Source: JAADDG01 sp964450755 (lineage in GTDB: Bacteria > Campylobacterota > Campylobacteria > Campylobacterales > JAADDG01). Taken from it: 53,063 bases of DNA. This document shows positions 33,960 to 41,676 of the stretch, piece by piece (position 1 is the first letter of the stretch; each line of letters starts with the position of its first letter). The position numbers were made by a program, and so were the translations under genes. The notes under the pieces are model-generated. The model searched no databases. It saw only the letters and a program-made list of their open reading frames with translations, and had not been told where the DNA came from. The stretch is taken from contig CAYVDJ010000019.1 of the NCBI GenBank assembly GCA_964450755.1, positions 1 through 53,063 of the forward strand, written 5' to 3'.

Positions 33960-34608
33960 GTAATGCTTCTATTCTGACAGTATGTTCTTTTACTTTGGGA
34001 ACATATCTTATAACTTTTGTTTTGTTACTTCGGCTGTATGCAATACTGTTTGGATGATTTACCGCATTTATCAAGCCGGTTGGTACAAAAACCTGAGCCG
34101 TAGATTTTACTACATTTGTAGAAACATCTATAATACGGCAATTTACAGATATTCCGGTTCTGTATTTTGTATAGGTTCCGGATAATACATAATTGATCTT
34201 TTGCTCTTTTCTAAGTTCGCTTACTATACGGGAAAAGATAAAATCACCGTTTTTACCTATCTTGATAGAGGGCATAGTTTTATAGTCAATGACTCTGTAT
34301 CCTCTTACCTGCATTTCATGGATAAGATTTTCGGCTATTACATTACCGAATTTGTCCGTTTTTTGTAAATTCTCTATATTTACTATAGATGTTATAGCAA
34401 TCGGTGTTTTTCTGATATTTGCAAAATCTTTGTTTTGTCCCAACTGATCTGCTATAGCGCTTACTATCTGATTGACATATCCGGCTGCATTTGCATTTGT
34501 TCCATATTCCATAAGCTGCACTTTTTTCGGATAAGGATAGTTTTCTCCTCCCAAAAGAGGGAGAAAAAGTAAGACTGCTATTAATGCCAACCTTTTAATC
34601 AGGCTCAT
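33955..34608 (-). CDS. FlgO-domain exported protein, module 1
   Basis: This 217-residue protein has a signal peptide (about 1-21) with no lipobox Cys, then a FlgO-type domain: GYVNQIVSAIADQL, IAITSIVNIENL, GNVIAENLIHEMQVRGYRVIDYKTMPSIKIGKNGDFIFSR, YVLSGTYTKYRTGISVNCRIIDV. FlgO proteins are outer-membrane-associated factors for flagellar stability in Vibrio; relatives outside flagellar loci are uncharacterised. No flagellar gene is near. It is about 60% identical by eye to the protein at 35440-36102. It follows the Cys-tailed small gene by 9 bases with an AGGAGGG ribosome-binding site. Confidence 0.85.
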   Translation of the reverse strand: MSLIKRLALIAVLLFLPLLGGENYPYPKKVQLMEYGTNANAAGYVNQIVSAIADQLGQNKDFANIRKTPIAITSIVNIENLQKTDKFGNVIAENLIHEMQVRGYRVIDYKTMPSIKIGKNGDFIFSRIVSELRKEQKINYVLSGTYTKYRTGISVNCRIIDVSTNVVKSTAQVFVPTGLINAVNHPNSIAYSRSNKTKVIRYVPKVKEHTVRIEALQ

Positions 34609-34617
34609 AATGCCCTC

Positions 34618-34959
34618 CTAATTACAAGTTACACAAACGGGACATTGTACGCAATAATATTCATCAACTCCTAAGATTCTTTCTCCCGCATCCGCTTTTT
34701 CAAAAAGTGCGGCAGGTGCTCCGTAGCTGTTTATGTATGTGCATTTTGTTTTGGTAACTATTCCCATACAATCAGCACTGCCTCCGTTTGCACTTCTGAC
34801 AACAGGTGAATCGTATCCTATATTTACACCTACACCTGCACCCACACTCAGACCAAGTACGCTTACATTTGCGCCTACGCCCACCAAATTTACACTTGCT
34901 GCACTCAGCGCACTGCCAAGCACCAGAACAGCCGCCAGACTTTTTATTAATGTTTTCAT
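34618..34959 (-). CDS. Small exported Gly/Val-rich protein with CxxCxxCxxC tail
   Basis: This 113-residue protein has a signal peptide (about 1-21, ALSA|AS). The next 30 residues alternate Val/Leu with Gly, Ser and Asn (VNLVGVGANVSVLGLSVGAG), suggesting a beta-strand-prone stretch. Cysteines are at 64, 73, 103, 106, 109 and 112; the last four form C-x2-C-x2-C-x2-C followed by a terminal Asn. Such spacing could hold a metal or Fe-S cluster, or form disulfides in the periplasm. I do not recognise the family. Its start overlaps the lipoprotein stop (TAATG), and module 2 has no equivalent. Confidence 0.8.
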   Translation of the reverse strand: MKTLIKSLAAVLVLGSALSAASVNLVGVGANVSVLGLSVGAGVGVNIGYDSPVVRSANGGSADCMGIVTKTKCTYINSYGAPAALFEKADAGERILGVDEYYCVQCPVCVTCN

Positions 34960-35219
34960 TATTTACACCCTCCTTTATAACAACAGTTATTTTCTCTCAC
35001 ACTTACGGGATAGTTGCATTTACTGCAAATATCATTATATACTACCGTTTTGACTCGCCTTGGACACTCGCTGATCCTTACCCTTTTAACAACAGATTTT
35101 TTGAGTGTAGTATGATTGCAAAATGATGCACTGCACTGTTTTTGCGGTGCACTGCAACCCATAAAAATACTACTTGTTAAAAATAAGATTAAAAAGACAA
35201 GGGTTTGATTAAACCTCAA
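34959..35219 (-). CDS. Cys-rich lipoprotein, module 1
   Basis: This 86-residue protein starts at a TTG behind GGAGGG and has a lipoprotein signal (SSIFMGC, lipid Cys 22). The mature protein has eight further cysteines at 29, 34, 52, 65, 68, 79, 80 and 85, in the pattern C-x4-C-x17-C-x12-C-x2-C-x10-CC-x4-C, with the conserved stretches ECP..VKTVVY and YPVSVR.NNCC and a GGCK end. It is paralogous to 36099-36368 and keeps all nine Cys. A small disulfide-bonded or metal-binding periplasmic lipoprotein is likely; the function is unknown. It is first in a three-gene operon. Confidence 0.83.
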   Translation of the reverse strand: MRFNQTLVFLILFLTSSIFMGCSAPQKQCSASFCNHTTLKKSVVKRVRISECPRRVKTVVYNDICSKCNYPVSVRENNCCYKGGCK

Positions 35220-35398
35220 CTTACCCTCCTTTTTTGAAAAATATCATTCCAAAAAGTACTGCACAGTCCTTCTATATTTAGAGTTTATGATAACTATACT
35301 TAATCTAATATTAATATTTTACTTTTATAAAATATATTGACTTAAGGTTTTTTACTGTTTCAAAAAGAGCATAAAAAAAGAGGAAAATTTATAAGAGG

Positions 35399-35431
35399 AA
35401 ATTACATCGATAAAATATATCGATGTAATTT
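35399..35431 (-). terminator. Terminator of FlgO module 2
   Basis: AAATTACATCGATA and TATCGATGTAATTT form a perfect 14-bp stem with a 5-base loop, 8 bases after the FlgO-2 stop. A short T-run follows on the minus strand. It separates the two modules. Confidence 0.75.
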
Positions 35432-35439
35432 TAAAAAGG

Positions 35440-36102
35440 TTAGTCAGATTCTAAAAGAATTGTGTTTTGATTAACTTTGGGAACTACTTTTACAACTTTT
35501 ACTTTTGTAACAGTACCTTGAGGATAAACATCAAATCCCGTTTTATAATCCACGGCACTGATTAACTGACCGGGAATATAAGTTTGCGCACTTGATACCA
35601 CAACATTGTTTTTTAGATCTATCAAACGGCAGTTTATAGCTACGCCGCCTCTGTATTTGGTATATGTACCTGCCAAAACATAGTTGATATGCTGCTCTTT
35701 TTTGAGTTCATACAGAAGTCTTGAGAAAACATAATCACCTTTTTTACCTATTTTTATGGTAGGCATGGTTTTATAATCTATAACTCTGAAACCTCTTACC
35801 TGCATCTCATGAATGAGATTTTCTTCTATAACATTTCCGAGTTTGTCAGTCTCTTTGTAATTTTCAAGATTTACAACAGAAGTAACTGCTATGGGAGTAT
35901 CTTTGATATTTTTAAAATCTTTGTTTTGAGCCAATTGATCGGCGATTGTGCCTACTATCTGATTGACATATCCGGCGGCATTTGCATTAAATCCGTAACC
36001 GTAACTCTGTACTTCTCTTGCAGATGGATAGTTATCTGCCATTAACAAATTTGCTGCCAAAAGTGAACTTAATGCTATCAGGCTTAGTTTTTTTGTTTTC
36101 AT
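35440..36102 (-). CDS. FlgO-domain exported protein, module 2
   Basis: This 220-residue protein has a signal peptide (KTKKLSLIALSSLLAANLLMA) and no lipobox. It shares with its paralogue NANAAGYVNQIVGTIADQL, the ENLIHEMQVRGFRVIDYKTM segment, KIGKKGDYVFSRLL and the YVLAGTYTKYRGGVAINCRL segment. An in-frame ATG 21 bases upstream exists, but the start at 36102 is chosen because AGGAGG lies 6 bases before it and it overlaps the lipoprotein stop (ATGA). The C terminus ends KVVPKVNQNTILLESD, parallel to module 1. It probably sits in the periplasm or at the outer membrane with the partner lipoprotein. Confidence 0.85.
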   Translation of the reverse strand: MKTKKLSLIALSSLLAANLLMADNYPSAREVQSYGYGFNANAAGYVNQIVGTIADQLAQNKDFKNIKDTPIAVTSVVNLENYKETDKLGNVIEENLIHEMQVRGFRVIDYKTMPTIKIGKKGDYVFSRLLYELKKEQHINYVLAGTYTKYRGGVAINCRLIDLKNNVVVSSAQTYIPGQLISAVDYKTGFDVYPQGTVTKVKVVKVVPKVNQNTILLESD

Positions 36103-36368
36103 TTGCAACCTCCTGGTGTACAACAGTTGTTTTTTCTTACGCTTACAGGATAATTTTCACAGTCTTTGCAGATACTTTTATAAACAACTGTTTTTACCTC
36201 TTTGGGGCATTCGCTGACAGCAATTTTTTTTACTTTTACTCTTACTTGAGGTTTACAAAAGCTTGGTACTTCGCATTTGCTTTGAGCATGTTTTTGAGCA
36301 CAACCGCTCATAAAACCGGCTATTGCAAATACGGACAATATTGTCAGCATTAATTTTCTAATTTTCAT
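36099..36368 (-). CDS. Cys-rich lipoprotein, module 2
   Basis: This 89-residue protein has a lipoprotein signal (IAGFMSGC, lipid Cys 23) and eight further cysteines at 32, 38, 54, 67, 70, 82, 83 and 88, nearly matching the module 1 spacing. SECPKEVKTVVYKSICKDC and YPVSVRKNNCC followed by GGCK are the conserved core. Translation is coupled to the FlgO protein by a 4-base overlap. The strict retention of all cysteines between two otherwise diverged copies points to a structural or metal-binding role. Confidence 0.83.
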   Translation of the reverse strand: MKIRKLMLTILSVFAIAGFMSGCAQKHAQSKCEVPSFCKPQVRVKVKKIAVSECPKEVKTVVYKSICKDCENYPVSVRKNNCCTPGGCK

Positions 36369-36753
36369 TCCGTCTTCTCCTTAATGTTTTATCAATCATA
36401 CCTTTCACTAAAGTACAGTTGATTTTAATCTCATACTTTTCTATATCGGCTTTTTATTTTAATACTTTAATATTCAAGAGTATTTTTCTGTGTTTTTTAT
36501 TCATGAAAATTTTTCAATATTAAAAATTAATAAATTTTTTTAACAAACTATAAGGAAAATAAATTTTCTCGACTCAAGTAAAATTTAAACTTTATTTTTT
36601 TAATAAAACGATAAAATATGATTTTAAAGTTAAGTACAGAATGCTTTTACTGCGATTTAGTCAAACAGTTAATAACGAAAATTTTTAAAAGGTGTATTGA
36701 TTTATATAAAATTGCCGATATGTGATTATAACAATAACTTAAAAGGAGCAACA
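36369..36753. other. AT-rich divergent promoter region between module 2 and the rhodanese gene
   Basis: No gene is credible in these 385 bases. The region is strongly AT-rich with several TATA-like stretches on both strands, and must hold the divergent promoters of the Cys-rich lipoprotein (minus) and the rhodanese gene (plus). I looked for a sigma-54 site and found no GG-N10-GC element that convinced me. The frame of the rhodanese extends upstream to 36697 without a good ribosome-binding site. Confidence 0.6.
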
Positions 36754-37404
36754 ATGTCATTTAAATTTTCATCATTGAAAATTACAGCTACGATTTTGGG
36801 TATAACAATGTTATCTTTATCCGCTTTTGGGATAGAAGTTAACATAGCCAAAGGTTTGCCTTATGTAGATGTGGAACACGGGGGTAAAACGGTAAGAATT
36901 CAAAGAATTCAAGATACCAAACATAAACTTACTAACAGCTATGCAAAAACATCAAGACCATGTCCGCCTTTTTGTATTCAGCCTGTTCATGTAGCAAAAG
37001 GTGTTAAGATATACGGAGAGTTGGAACTTCTCAACTTTTTAAAAACGGATGTCAAAAACAACAGAGGATTACTTATAGATTCCCGTCTTCCCCAATGGTA
37101 CAGAAACGGTACGATTCCGGGAGCTATAAATATTCCTTTTACGCTTTTTACAAGAGGGATTGAAGATCCTTATACCCAAAAGATTTTGGAGTTGTTGGGA
37201 GCCGAATATAACAACGGTAAATGGAATTTTCAAAATGCCCAAAAACTTCTCTTCTTTTGTAACGGTCCATGGTGTGCGCAATCTTCTTATGCTATAAAAG
37301 CTTTAACAAAAATGGGATATCCTTCGGATAAGATTTTCTATTACAGAGGCGGTATGCAAAATTGGCAGATATTAGGACTTACAACGGTAATTCCTGAAGA
37401 ATAA
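36754..37404 (+). CDS. Exported rhodanese-domain protein with extra cysteine pairs
   Basis: This 216-residue protein (start chosen at the ATG behind AAAAGGAG) has a signal peptide (about 1-25). Residues about 27-80 form an N-terminal segment ending in SRPCPPFCIQP (Cys 70 and 74). Residues about 86-212 are a rhodanese domain: LLIDSRLPQWYRNGTIPGAINIPF, then the active loop LLFFCNGPWCAQS with catalytic Cys 169 and a second Cys 174, and YRGGMQNW. Such enzymes move sulfane sulfur between thiols. The periplasmic location and four cysteines in two pairs suggest thiol or sulfur relay. The LysM gene follows by 24 bases. Confidence 0.85.
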   Translation: MSFKFSSLKITATILGITMLSLSAFGIEVNIAKGLPYVDVEHGGKTVRIQRIQDTKHKLTNSYAKTSRPCPPFCIQPVHVAKGVKIYGELELLNFLKTDVKNNRGLLIDSRLPQWYRNGTIPGAINIPFTLFTRGIEDPYTQKILELLGAEYNNGKWNFQNAQKLLFFCNGPWCAQSSYAIKALTKMGYPSDKIFYYRGGMQNWQILGLTTVIPEE

Positions 37405-37428
37405 TTCAAAAAAGGAGTTACAAAAACC

Positions 37429-38469
37429 ATGTGGAAATTTATACTATTTATCATTATCGGTTCTGTTGTCATTTGGCAGCTTGGATTGCTGAATATTGGA
37501 ACTTCCAATACGCCACAGCAGTCTCCGTCTGAGGTTGTTACAAAAAGCGTAAAAGAGAAGAAGCCTGAAACAAAAAGTAAAAGTAAACCTCAGAGCGAAT
37601 CTTCCGTGAAAATAAAAAAGAGTGCGTTGGAAAATCTGATTTCAGGTAAAACCCAAAGTATAAAAATAGAAGAGAAGAAAGAAGAAGCAAAAGAGATAAA
37701 ACCTCTAAAAGATGCAAAAGAAAAACTTCAAAAGATAACTCAAAATGCGGTTGAAAAAGATGATTATCAAAATATGTTGGCACAGGAAGCAAATGAAGAT
37801 CTGAAAACTGAAAATGCTGTTGTGGTAAAAGGAGTAAAAAATCCCGTAGAAGAGAAAAAAGCGCCTCAAAGCGAAGAAGAGAAATATGAAGCCATGCTTG
37901 CATCTGAAGCCCAAAATGCTGCAGGAGACAATGTAGTCAGGATGACAAAAGAACCTGATACAAAAATTAAAGAAGAGCAAATTGAGCCAAAAGAAGAAGA
38001 ATCAGTAAAACCTGTTATATCCGATGATAAAACTTCTCATGTTCTTTTTAGAGAGAATTTGAAAAAACTTATATCAAATGCCGGAATTAATGTAAAAGAT
38101 AAAAAAATAGCATCTTTATTGGAAGAAGAGACTCAAACTGACAATGCAGTTAAGGTCAAATCTGAATCTAAAAAAGATTTGATAAAGAATATTATCAAAG
38201 AGGTTGTAAAACAGAGTCCGGAAAAAGAGAGCGGTTATGTAGTCGGTCTTTTAAAAGAGGTATCATCATCCAAAATAGATATTCTAAAAGTTGAAAAAGA
38301 TTCTACCATTGTAAAAATCAAAGAGGGTGATAATCTGTGGAATATTGCTAAAAGGATTTATGGAAACGGATTTAAATATAAATTGATTTATGAGGCAAAT
38401 AAAGATAAGCTTACAAATCCGAATTTGGTAACGGTGGGTATGATCATAAAAGTACCTAAATCTGAGTAA
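37429..38469 (+). CDS. Membrane-anchored LysM protein with internal repeats
   Basis: This 346-residue protein has one N-terminal membrane helix (about 3-22) and a C-terminal LysM domain (about 295-346, VKIKEGDNLWNIAKRIYGN through VTVGMIIKVPKSE), which binds peptidoglycan. The intervening 270 residues are Lys/Glu-rich and contain a loosely repeated unit, YQNMLAQEA..ENAVVVK (about 114-135), YEAMLASEA..DNVVRMTK (about 150-172) and LLEEETQTDNAVKVK (about 232-246). It may tether the inner membrane to the cell wall. It is in an operon with the rhodanese; the PilJ-repeat gene follows after a hairpin and a TATAAT. Confidence 0.85.
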   Translation: MWKFILFIIIGSVVIWQLGLLNIGTSNTPQQSPSEVVTKSVKEKKPETKSKSKPQSESSVKIKKSALENLISGKTQSIKIEEKKEEAKEIKPLKDAKEKLQKITQNAVEKDDYQNMLAQEANEDLKTENAVVVKGVKNPVEEKKAPQSEEEKYEAMLASEAQNAAGDNVVRMTKEPDTKIKEEQIEPKEEESVKPVISDDKTSHVLFRENLKKLISNAGINVKDKKIASLLEEETQTDNAVKVKSESKKDLIKNIIKEVVKQSPEKESGYVVGLLKEVSSSKIDILKVEKDSTIVKIKEGDNLWNIAKRIYGNGFKYKLIYEANKDKLTNPNLVTVGMIIKVPKSE

Positions 38470-38492
38470 GCAACAAAAATTTTTTGTTGCTT
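38468..38492 (+). terminator. Hairpin after the LysM gene
   Basis: AAGCAACAAAAA and TTTTTTGTTGCTT form a near-perfect inverted repeat directly after the LysM stop. A TATAAT (38492-38497) abuts it, so it may end one transcript while the next begins. Confidence 0.6.
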
Positions 38493-38513
38493 ATAATATA
38501 AAAGGAGAATCTC

Positions 38514-40211
38514 TTGCAAAATTTTAGTTTTTTAAAAACTTCTATTTTATCTCTCTTTATCTTAATGTTTATAACGGTAACGAATGCCTTTTCCATTACG
38601 GATAAAGAGATGGGAATAATCATCAATTTGGCCGGTAAACAGAGAATGCTGACTCAAAAAATGTCAAAACACTCTCTTTTAATAGCAGAAAAGATAGAGG
38701 TGGAGAAAAATACCGAGGAGTTAAAAAAGGCCGCCGAACTGTTTGACAGAACATTAAAGGGTTTAATGTATGGAGACAAGGGGCTTAGACTTGCAAAAAC
38801 AGATTCCAAAGAGATCTTTGCCCAATTGAAAAAAGTTCAAAATCTTTGGATAGATTTTAAAAAATATATAGATGCGGTATTGGCAGGAGATACTTCCAAA
38901 GAGGTATTAAATAATATTGCGAAGAAAAATGTACCGCTTCTTAAGAATATGCATAAAGCAGTAACTATGTTTGTTGCAAAGAGCGGTAAATTGTCAAAAT
39001 TGAATATTGATACTGCCAATGATATCAATGTTGCAGGTCGTCAAAGAATGTTAACTCAAAAAATGTCAAAAGAACTTCTTTTGATAGATTTAGGTATAAA
39101 TGTTAAAAATAACAGAAAAAATCTGAAAAAAACCATTGCTCTTTTTGATAAAAGTCTAAAAGCTCTTCTTTACGGTGATAAAGAGATGGGTTTAAAGGGA
39201 TGTAAACTAAATCATATAAAAAAGCAGCTTTTATTGGTGGAGGGTTACTGGAAACAGATAAAACCCACATTGAATGAGACAAAATATTCAAAACCCAGAT
39301 TGAAAGCTATAACAGATGCTTTAAATCTTACCTTGGTAGAGATGGACAAGGCTGTTAAGATGTATGAGCAGTCTGTTAAAAGGCAGATCAAAATTTCCCA
39401 GATAACAAGTCTTGTCAGCTCTTATGAGAAGATACTTTCGCAAAATGACAATCTTATAGATCAGGCATATTTGCAACAGGCAAGAACGCAAAAAATGGTA
39501 AAAGAAGTTATTTTGATGGTAATGGGAGTTGATCCGGCTGTTCACAGAAAACTTTTAAAGAAAAGTGCCGAAGATTTTGATAAAACTCTTAACGGTTTTT
39601 TAAATGGAGATGAAAAATTGGGGATTGCAAAGATAAGTGATGCAAAAACCCGTGCAAAGCTTCAGAATGTTAAAAAAGAGTGGACTCCTTTTTATGAAAA
39701 TATCAAAAAGCTTGAAGAAGGAAATATAGACAGAGAAGCTCTAATCTATGTTTTAAACAATAATGAGAAACTGCTTCATAAATCAAATGCATTGACTTTG
39801 AATATAAGTAGAATTCAAGGAGCAAATTCAGGTGTCGGAGCATATCAGGCTTCAAAAGTGGCACTTATCCAAAGAGAGAGATATCTTTTGCAAAAAATGG
39901 CTAAAGAGAGGCTTTTGATAGAGGGAAATATAGATGTAGAGAATAATCTAAAAAAGATTTCCGGTTCTTTGCTTATATTTGATAATATTTTAAAAGGGAA
40001 CAAAAAATTCGGTTCATTGGATATACAGCATCCAAAAGTTAAAAAACAATTTATGATTGTTAAACAGCTATGGGTGAAAATGAAACCGAAATTTCAGAAG
40101 AAGGGCAAATTAAGTGATTCGGATCTTATTTTTTTGATAAAAAATACTCCTGTTCTTGATGAAAATCTCAAAAAACTTGCAAATCTTATGAAAAAGGATA
40201 CAAGTGATTAG
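38514..40211 (+). CDS. Exported protein of four PilJ/NarX-like sensor repeats
   Basis: This 565-residue protein starts at TTG behind AAAGGAGAA and has a signal peptide (about 1-26, TNA|FS). It is built from four copies of the PilJ N-terminal (type IV pili methyl-accepting transducer N-term) helical domain. The key helix motif INLAGKQRMLTQKMSK near 38 recurs as INVAGRQRMLTQKMSK near 172, then as diverged forms QQARTQKMVKE near 317 and IQRERYLLQKMAKE near 450, with FD.(T/S)LK.L.YGD after each. The first two resemble the P-box by which NarX/NarQ bind nitrate. No HAMP, kinase or chemotaxis output domain exists. It is likely a soluble periplasmic ligand-binding protein. Confidence 0.85.
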   Translation: MQNFSFLKTSILSLFILMFITVTNAFSITDKEMGIIINLAGKQRMLTQKMSKHSLLIAEKIEVEKNTEELKKAAELFDRTLKGLMYGDKGLRLAKTDSKEIFAQLKKVQNLWIDFKKYIDAVLAGDTSKEVLNNIAKKNVPLLKNMHKAVTMFVAKSGKLSKLNIDTANDINVAGRQRMLTQKMSKELLLIDLGINVKNNRKNLKKTIALFDKSLKALLYGDKEMGLKGCKLNHIKKQLLLVEGYWKQIKPTLNETKYSKPRLKAITDALNLTLVEMDKAVKMYEQSVKRQIKISQITSLVSSYEKILSQNDNLIDQAYLQQARTQKMVKEVILMVMGVDPAVHRKLLKKSAEDFDKTLNGFLNGDEKLGIAKISDAKTRAKLQNVKKEWTPFYENIKKLEEGNIDREALIYVLNNNEKLLHKSNALTLNISRIQGANSGVGAYQASKVALIQRERYLLQKMAKERLLIEGNIDVENNLKKISGSLLIFDNILKGNKKFGSLDIQHPKVKKQFMIVKQLWVKMKPKFQKKGKLSDSDLIFLIKNTPVLDENLKKLANLMKKDTSD

Positions 40212-40241
40212 CAGATAGTAATAAAACTATCTGCTTTTTTT
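40210..40241. terminator. Strong intrinsic terminator
   Basis: AGCAGATAGT and ACTATCTGCT form a perfect 10-bp stem with a 6-base loop, followed by seven T. It overlaps the stop of the PilJ-repeat gene and lies at the stop of the convergent propeller gene. Confidence 0.9.
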
Positions 40242-41676
40242 AAAAACATAATTTTAGATCATCCAAACTGATATTACCGTAAACTTTAAGATTTCTAATG
40301 TTTATTATATTGACATCTTTTTGGGCAAGATTGAGATCATCTTGTAAATTTCTGATGATATTGTGCCATTGTCCGTCATTTATCTTTCCGATACCAAATC
40401 TTACATAATTTGCTTTTCCAAGATAGTTACTGTTGTAAGGTTCATAAGCTATATATTTTATACCTTTATCGGTTTGTACTTCAAATTCCAGATGAAATGT
40501 TTCTTTGCTTTTTAAACTCCATGAGATATTTGTATCCATATCAAAAATATTCATGCTCTTTATAGATATAAAATAACCTGCCAAAAGGGTGTTACCGCTA
40601 AATTTTATCACTCTGCTTTTTTTATCATCGTCATAAATATTTTCTATCTTTGAATTTAGAATATTGTTTTTGTAGATCGGATTCCATTTGGAAGTCAGAG
40701 CGTTTTGTGCATCCTCATAGATCTCACATCCTTCCGTTGAGATATGGGCATAATGTTGGTAAAGTATTTCCACACCATTTGAAGTCAGGACATAGATATT
40801 TCCCTCATAAGGCACCTCTTTATCTACCAGGATATCCAAAATTTTATCTGATTTTGTATGATAAGAGGTATAGGATCTGATATCATCATCTTCATCACCC
40901 AGAATTATGAAATCACCACTGTTTAATATGGTACTGTAAAGTATATTATCAAAAGCCATCTCTTTTAGATCAAAGTTGCAAAGTTGTTTTATAGGCATCA
41001 TACTCTCTTTATCTAAAATGAGTAATCCACCTTTGTTGCATCTTAAAAATATATGTCTTTCATTTACACCCACGACGGATAAATTTGCATCCTTTTTGGA
41101 AAAATAGATCATATCTGATAATTCCATATTATCTTTGGCTACTCTTCCGTCATTAAAAGAGAGATAGATATCGTTATTTTTGACAAAAATACTTTTGATA
41201 TTTGTTGTATTCAACTCCTTTGTATTGATAAGTTTAAAGCCTTCTTCTTCATATATTTTAAAAGTATTTATACCTTTGTTTGTAACAAGATACAGGTTGT
41301 CATCTTGAAAATAAAAGTTTTTTACATTTTTAAACAGTTCATTTTCAATATGATTTTTCATATCTATTACATCAATTTTTTTACCGTCATATATAAAAAT
41401 ATTGTTGTTTTTTATAAAAAAATCTGATACAAAAACAGTTGTATTAAATTCATCCGTGTAAAGAGGCAAAGAGGGATCTGATATATCCACTTTTTCTATG
41501 GAATTTTCTTTTAGAAGATAAATATTATTTTGATATACCCGTATCTTTGAATAGTTTCCATCCAATTTGGCCATTTTTGTTATAGCAACAGTACTTTCAT
41601 CTCCCACTCCATAAATATTTATACTACCTAATGACAGTGCCATAAATAGTAAAATTATTTGATGTATTATCCTCAT
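40240..41676 (-). CDS. Exported beta-propeller protein with C-terminal jelly-roll domain
   Basis: This 478-residue protein has a signal peptide (about 1-24). Residues about 30-310 contain LVIVD/propeller-like repeats (YQNNIYLLKENSIEKVDISDP, IKNNNIFIYDGKKIDVIDM, FKNVKNFYFQDDNLYLVTN, FVKNNDIYLSFNDGRV). Residues about 325-478 form a jelly-roll module with HLEFEVQTDKGIKYI, VRFGIGKINDGQWHNII, RNLQDDL and ISLDDLKL, matching the end of the protein at 23742-24929. This suggests carbohydrate or polymer binding. The function is unknown. It converges with the PilJ-repeat gene on a strong terminator. Confidence 0.78.
   Translation of the reverse strand: MRIIHQIILLFMALSLGSINIYGVGDESTVAITKMAKLDGNYSKIRVYQNNIYLLKENSIEKVDISDPSLPLYTDEFNTTVFVSDFFIKNNNIFIYDGKKIDVIDMKNHIENELFKNVKNFYFQDDNLYLVTNKGINTFKIYEEEGFKLINTKELNTTNIKSIFVKNNDIYLSFNDGRVAKDNMELSDMIYFSKKDANLSVVGVNERHIFLRCNKGGLLILDKESMMPIKQLCNFDLKEMAFDNILYSTILNSGDFIILGDEDDDIRSYTSYHTKSDKILDILVDKEVPYEGNIYVLTSNGVEILYQHYAHISTEGCEIYEDAQNALTSKWNPIYKNNILNSKIENIYDDDKKSRVIKFSGNTLLAGYFISIKSMNIFDMDTNISWSLKSKETFHLEFEVQTDKGIKYIAYEPYNSNYLGKANYVRFGIGKINDGQWHNIIRNLQDDLNLAQKDVNIINIRNLKVYGNISLDDLKLCF

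Noticed and set aside
36140..36260. Sigma-54 promoter-like TGGTAC...TTGCT inside the module 2 lipoprotein gene
   Set aside because: The GG-to-GC spacing is 12 instead of 10 bases and it is inside a coding region.
36697..36753. Longer N terminus for the rhodanese protein
   Set aside because: No ribosome-binding site precedes 36697, and the extra 19 residues would bury the signal peptide; AAAAGGAG precedes ATG 36754.
37538..37980. Minus-strand open frames inside the LysM gene
   Set aside because: They are Leu/Phe-rich mirror frames of a Lys/Glu-rich linker.
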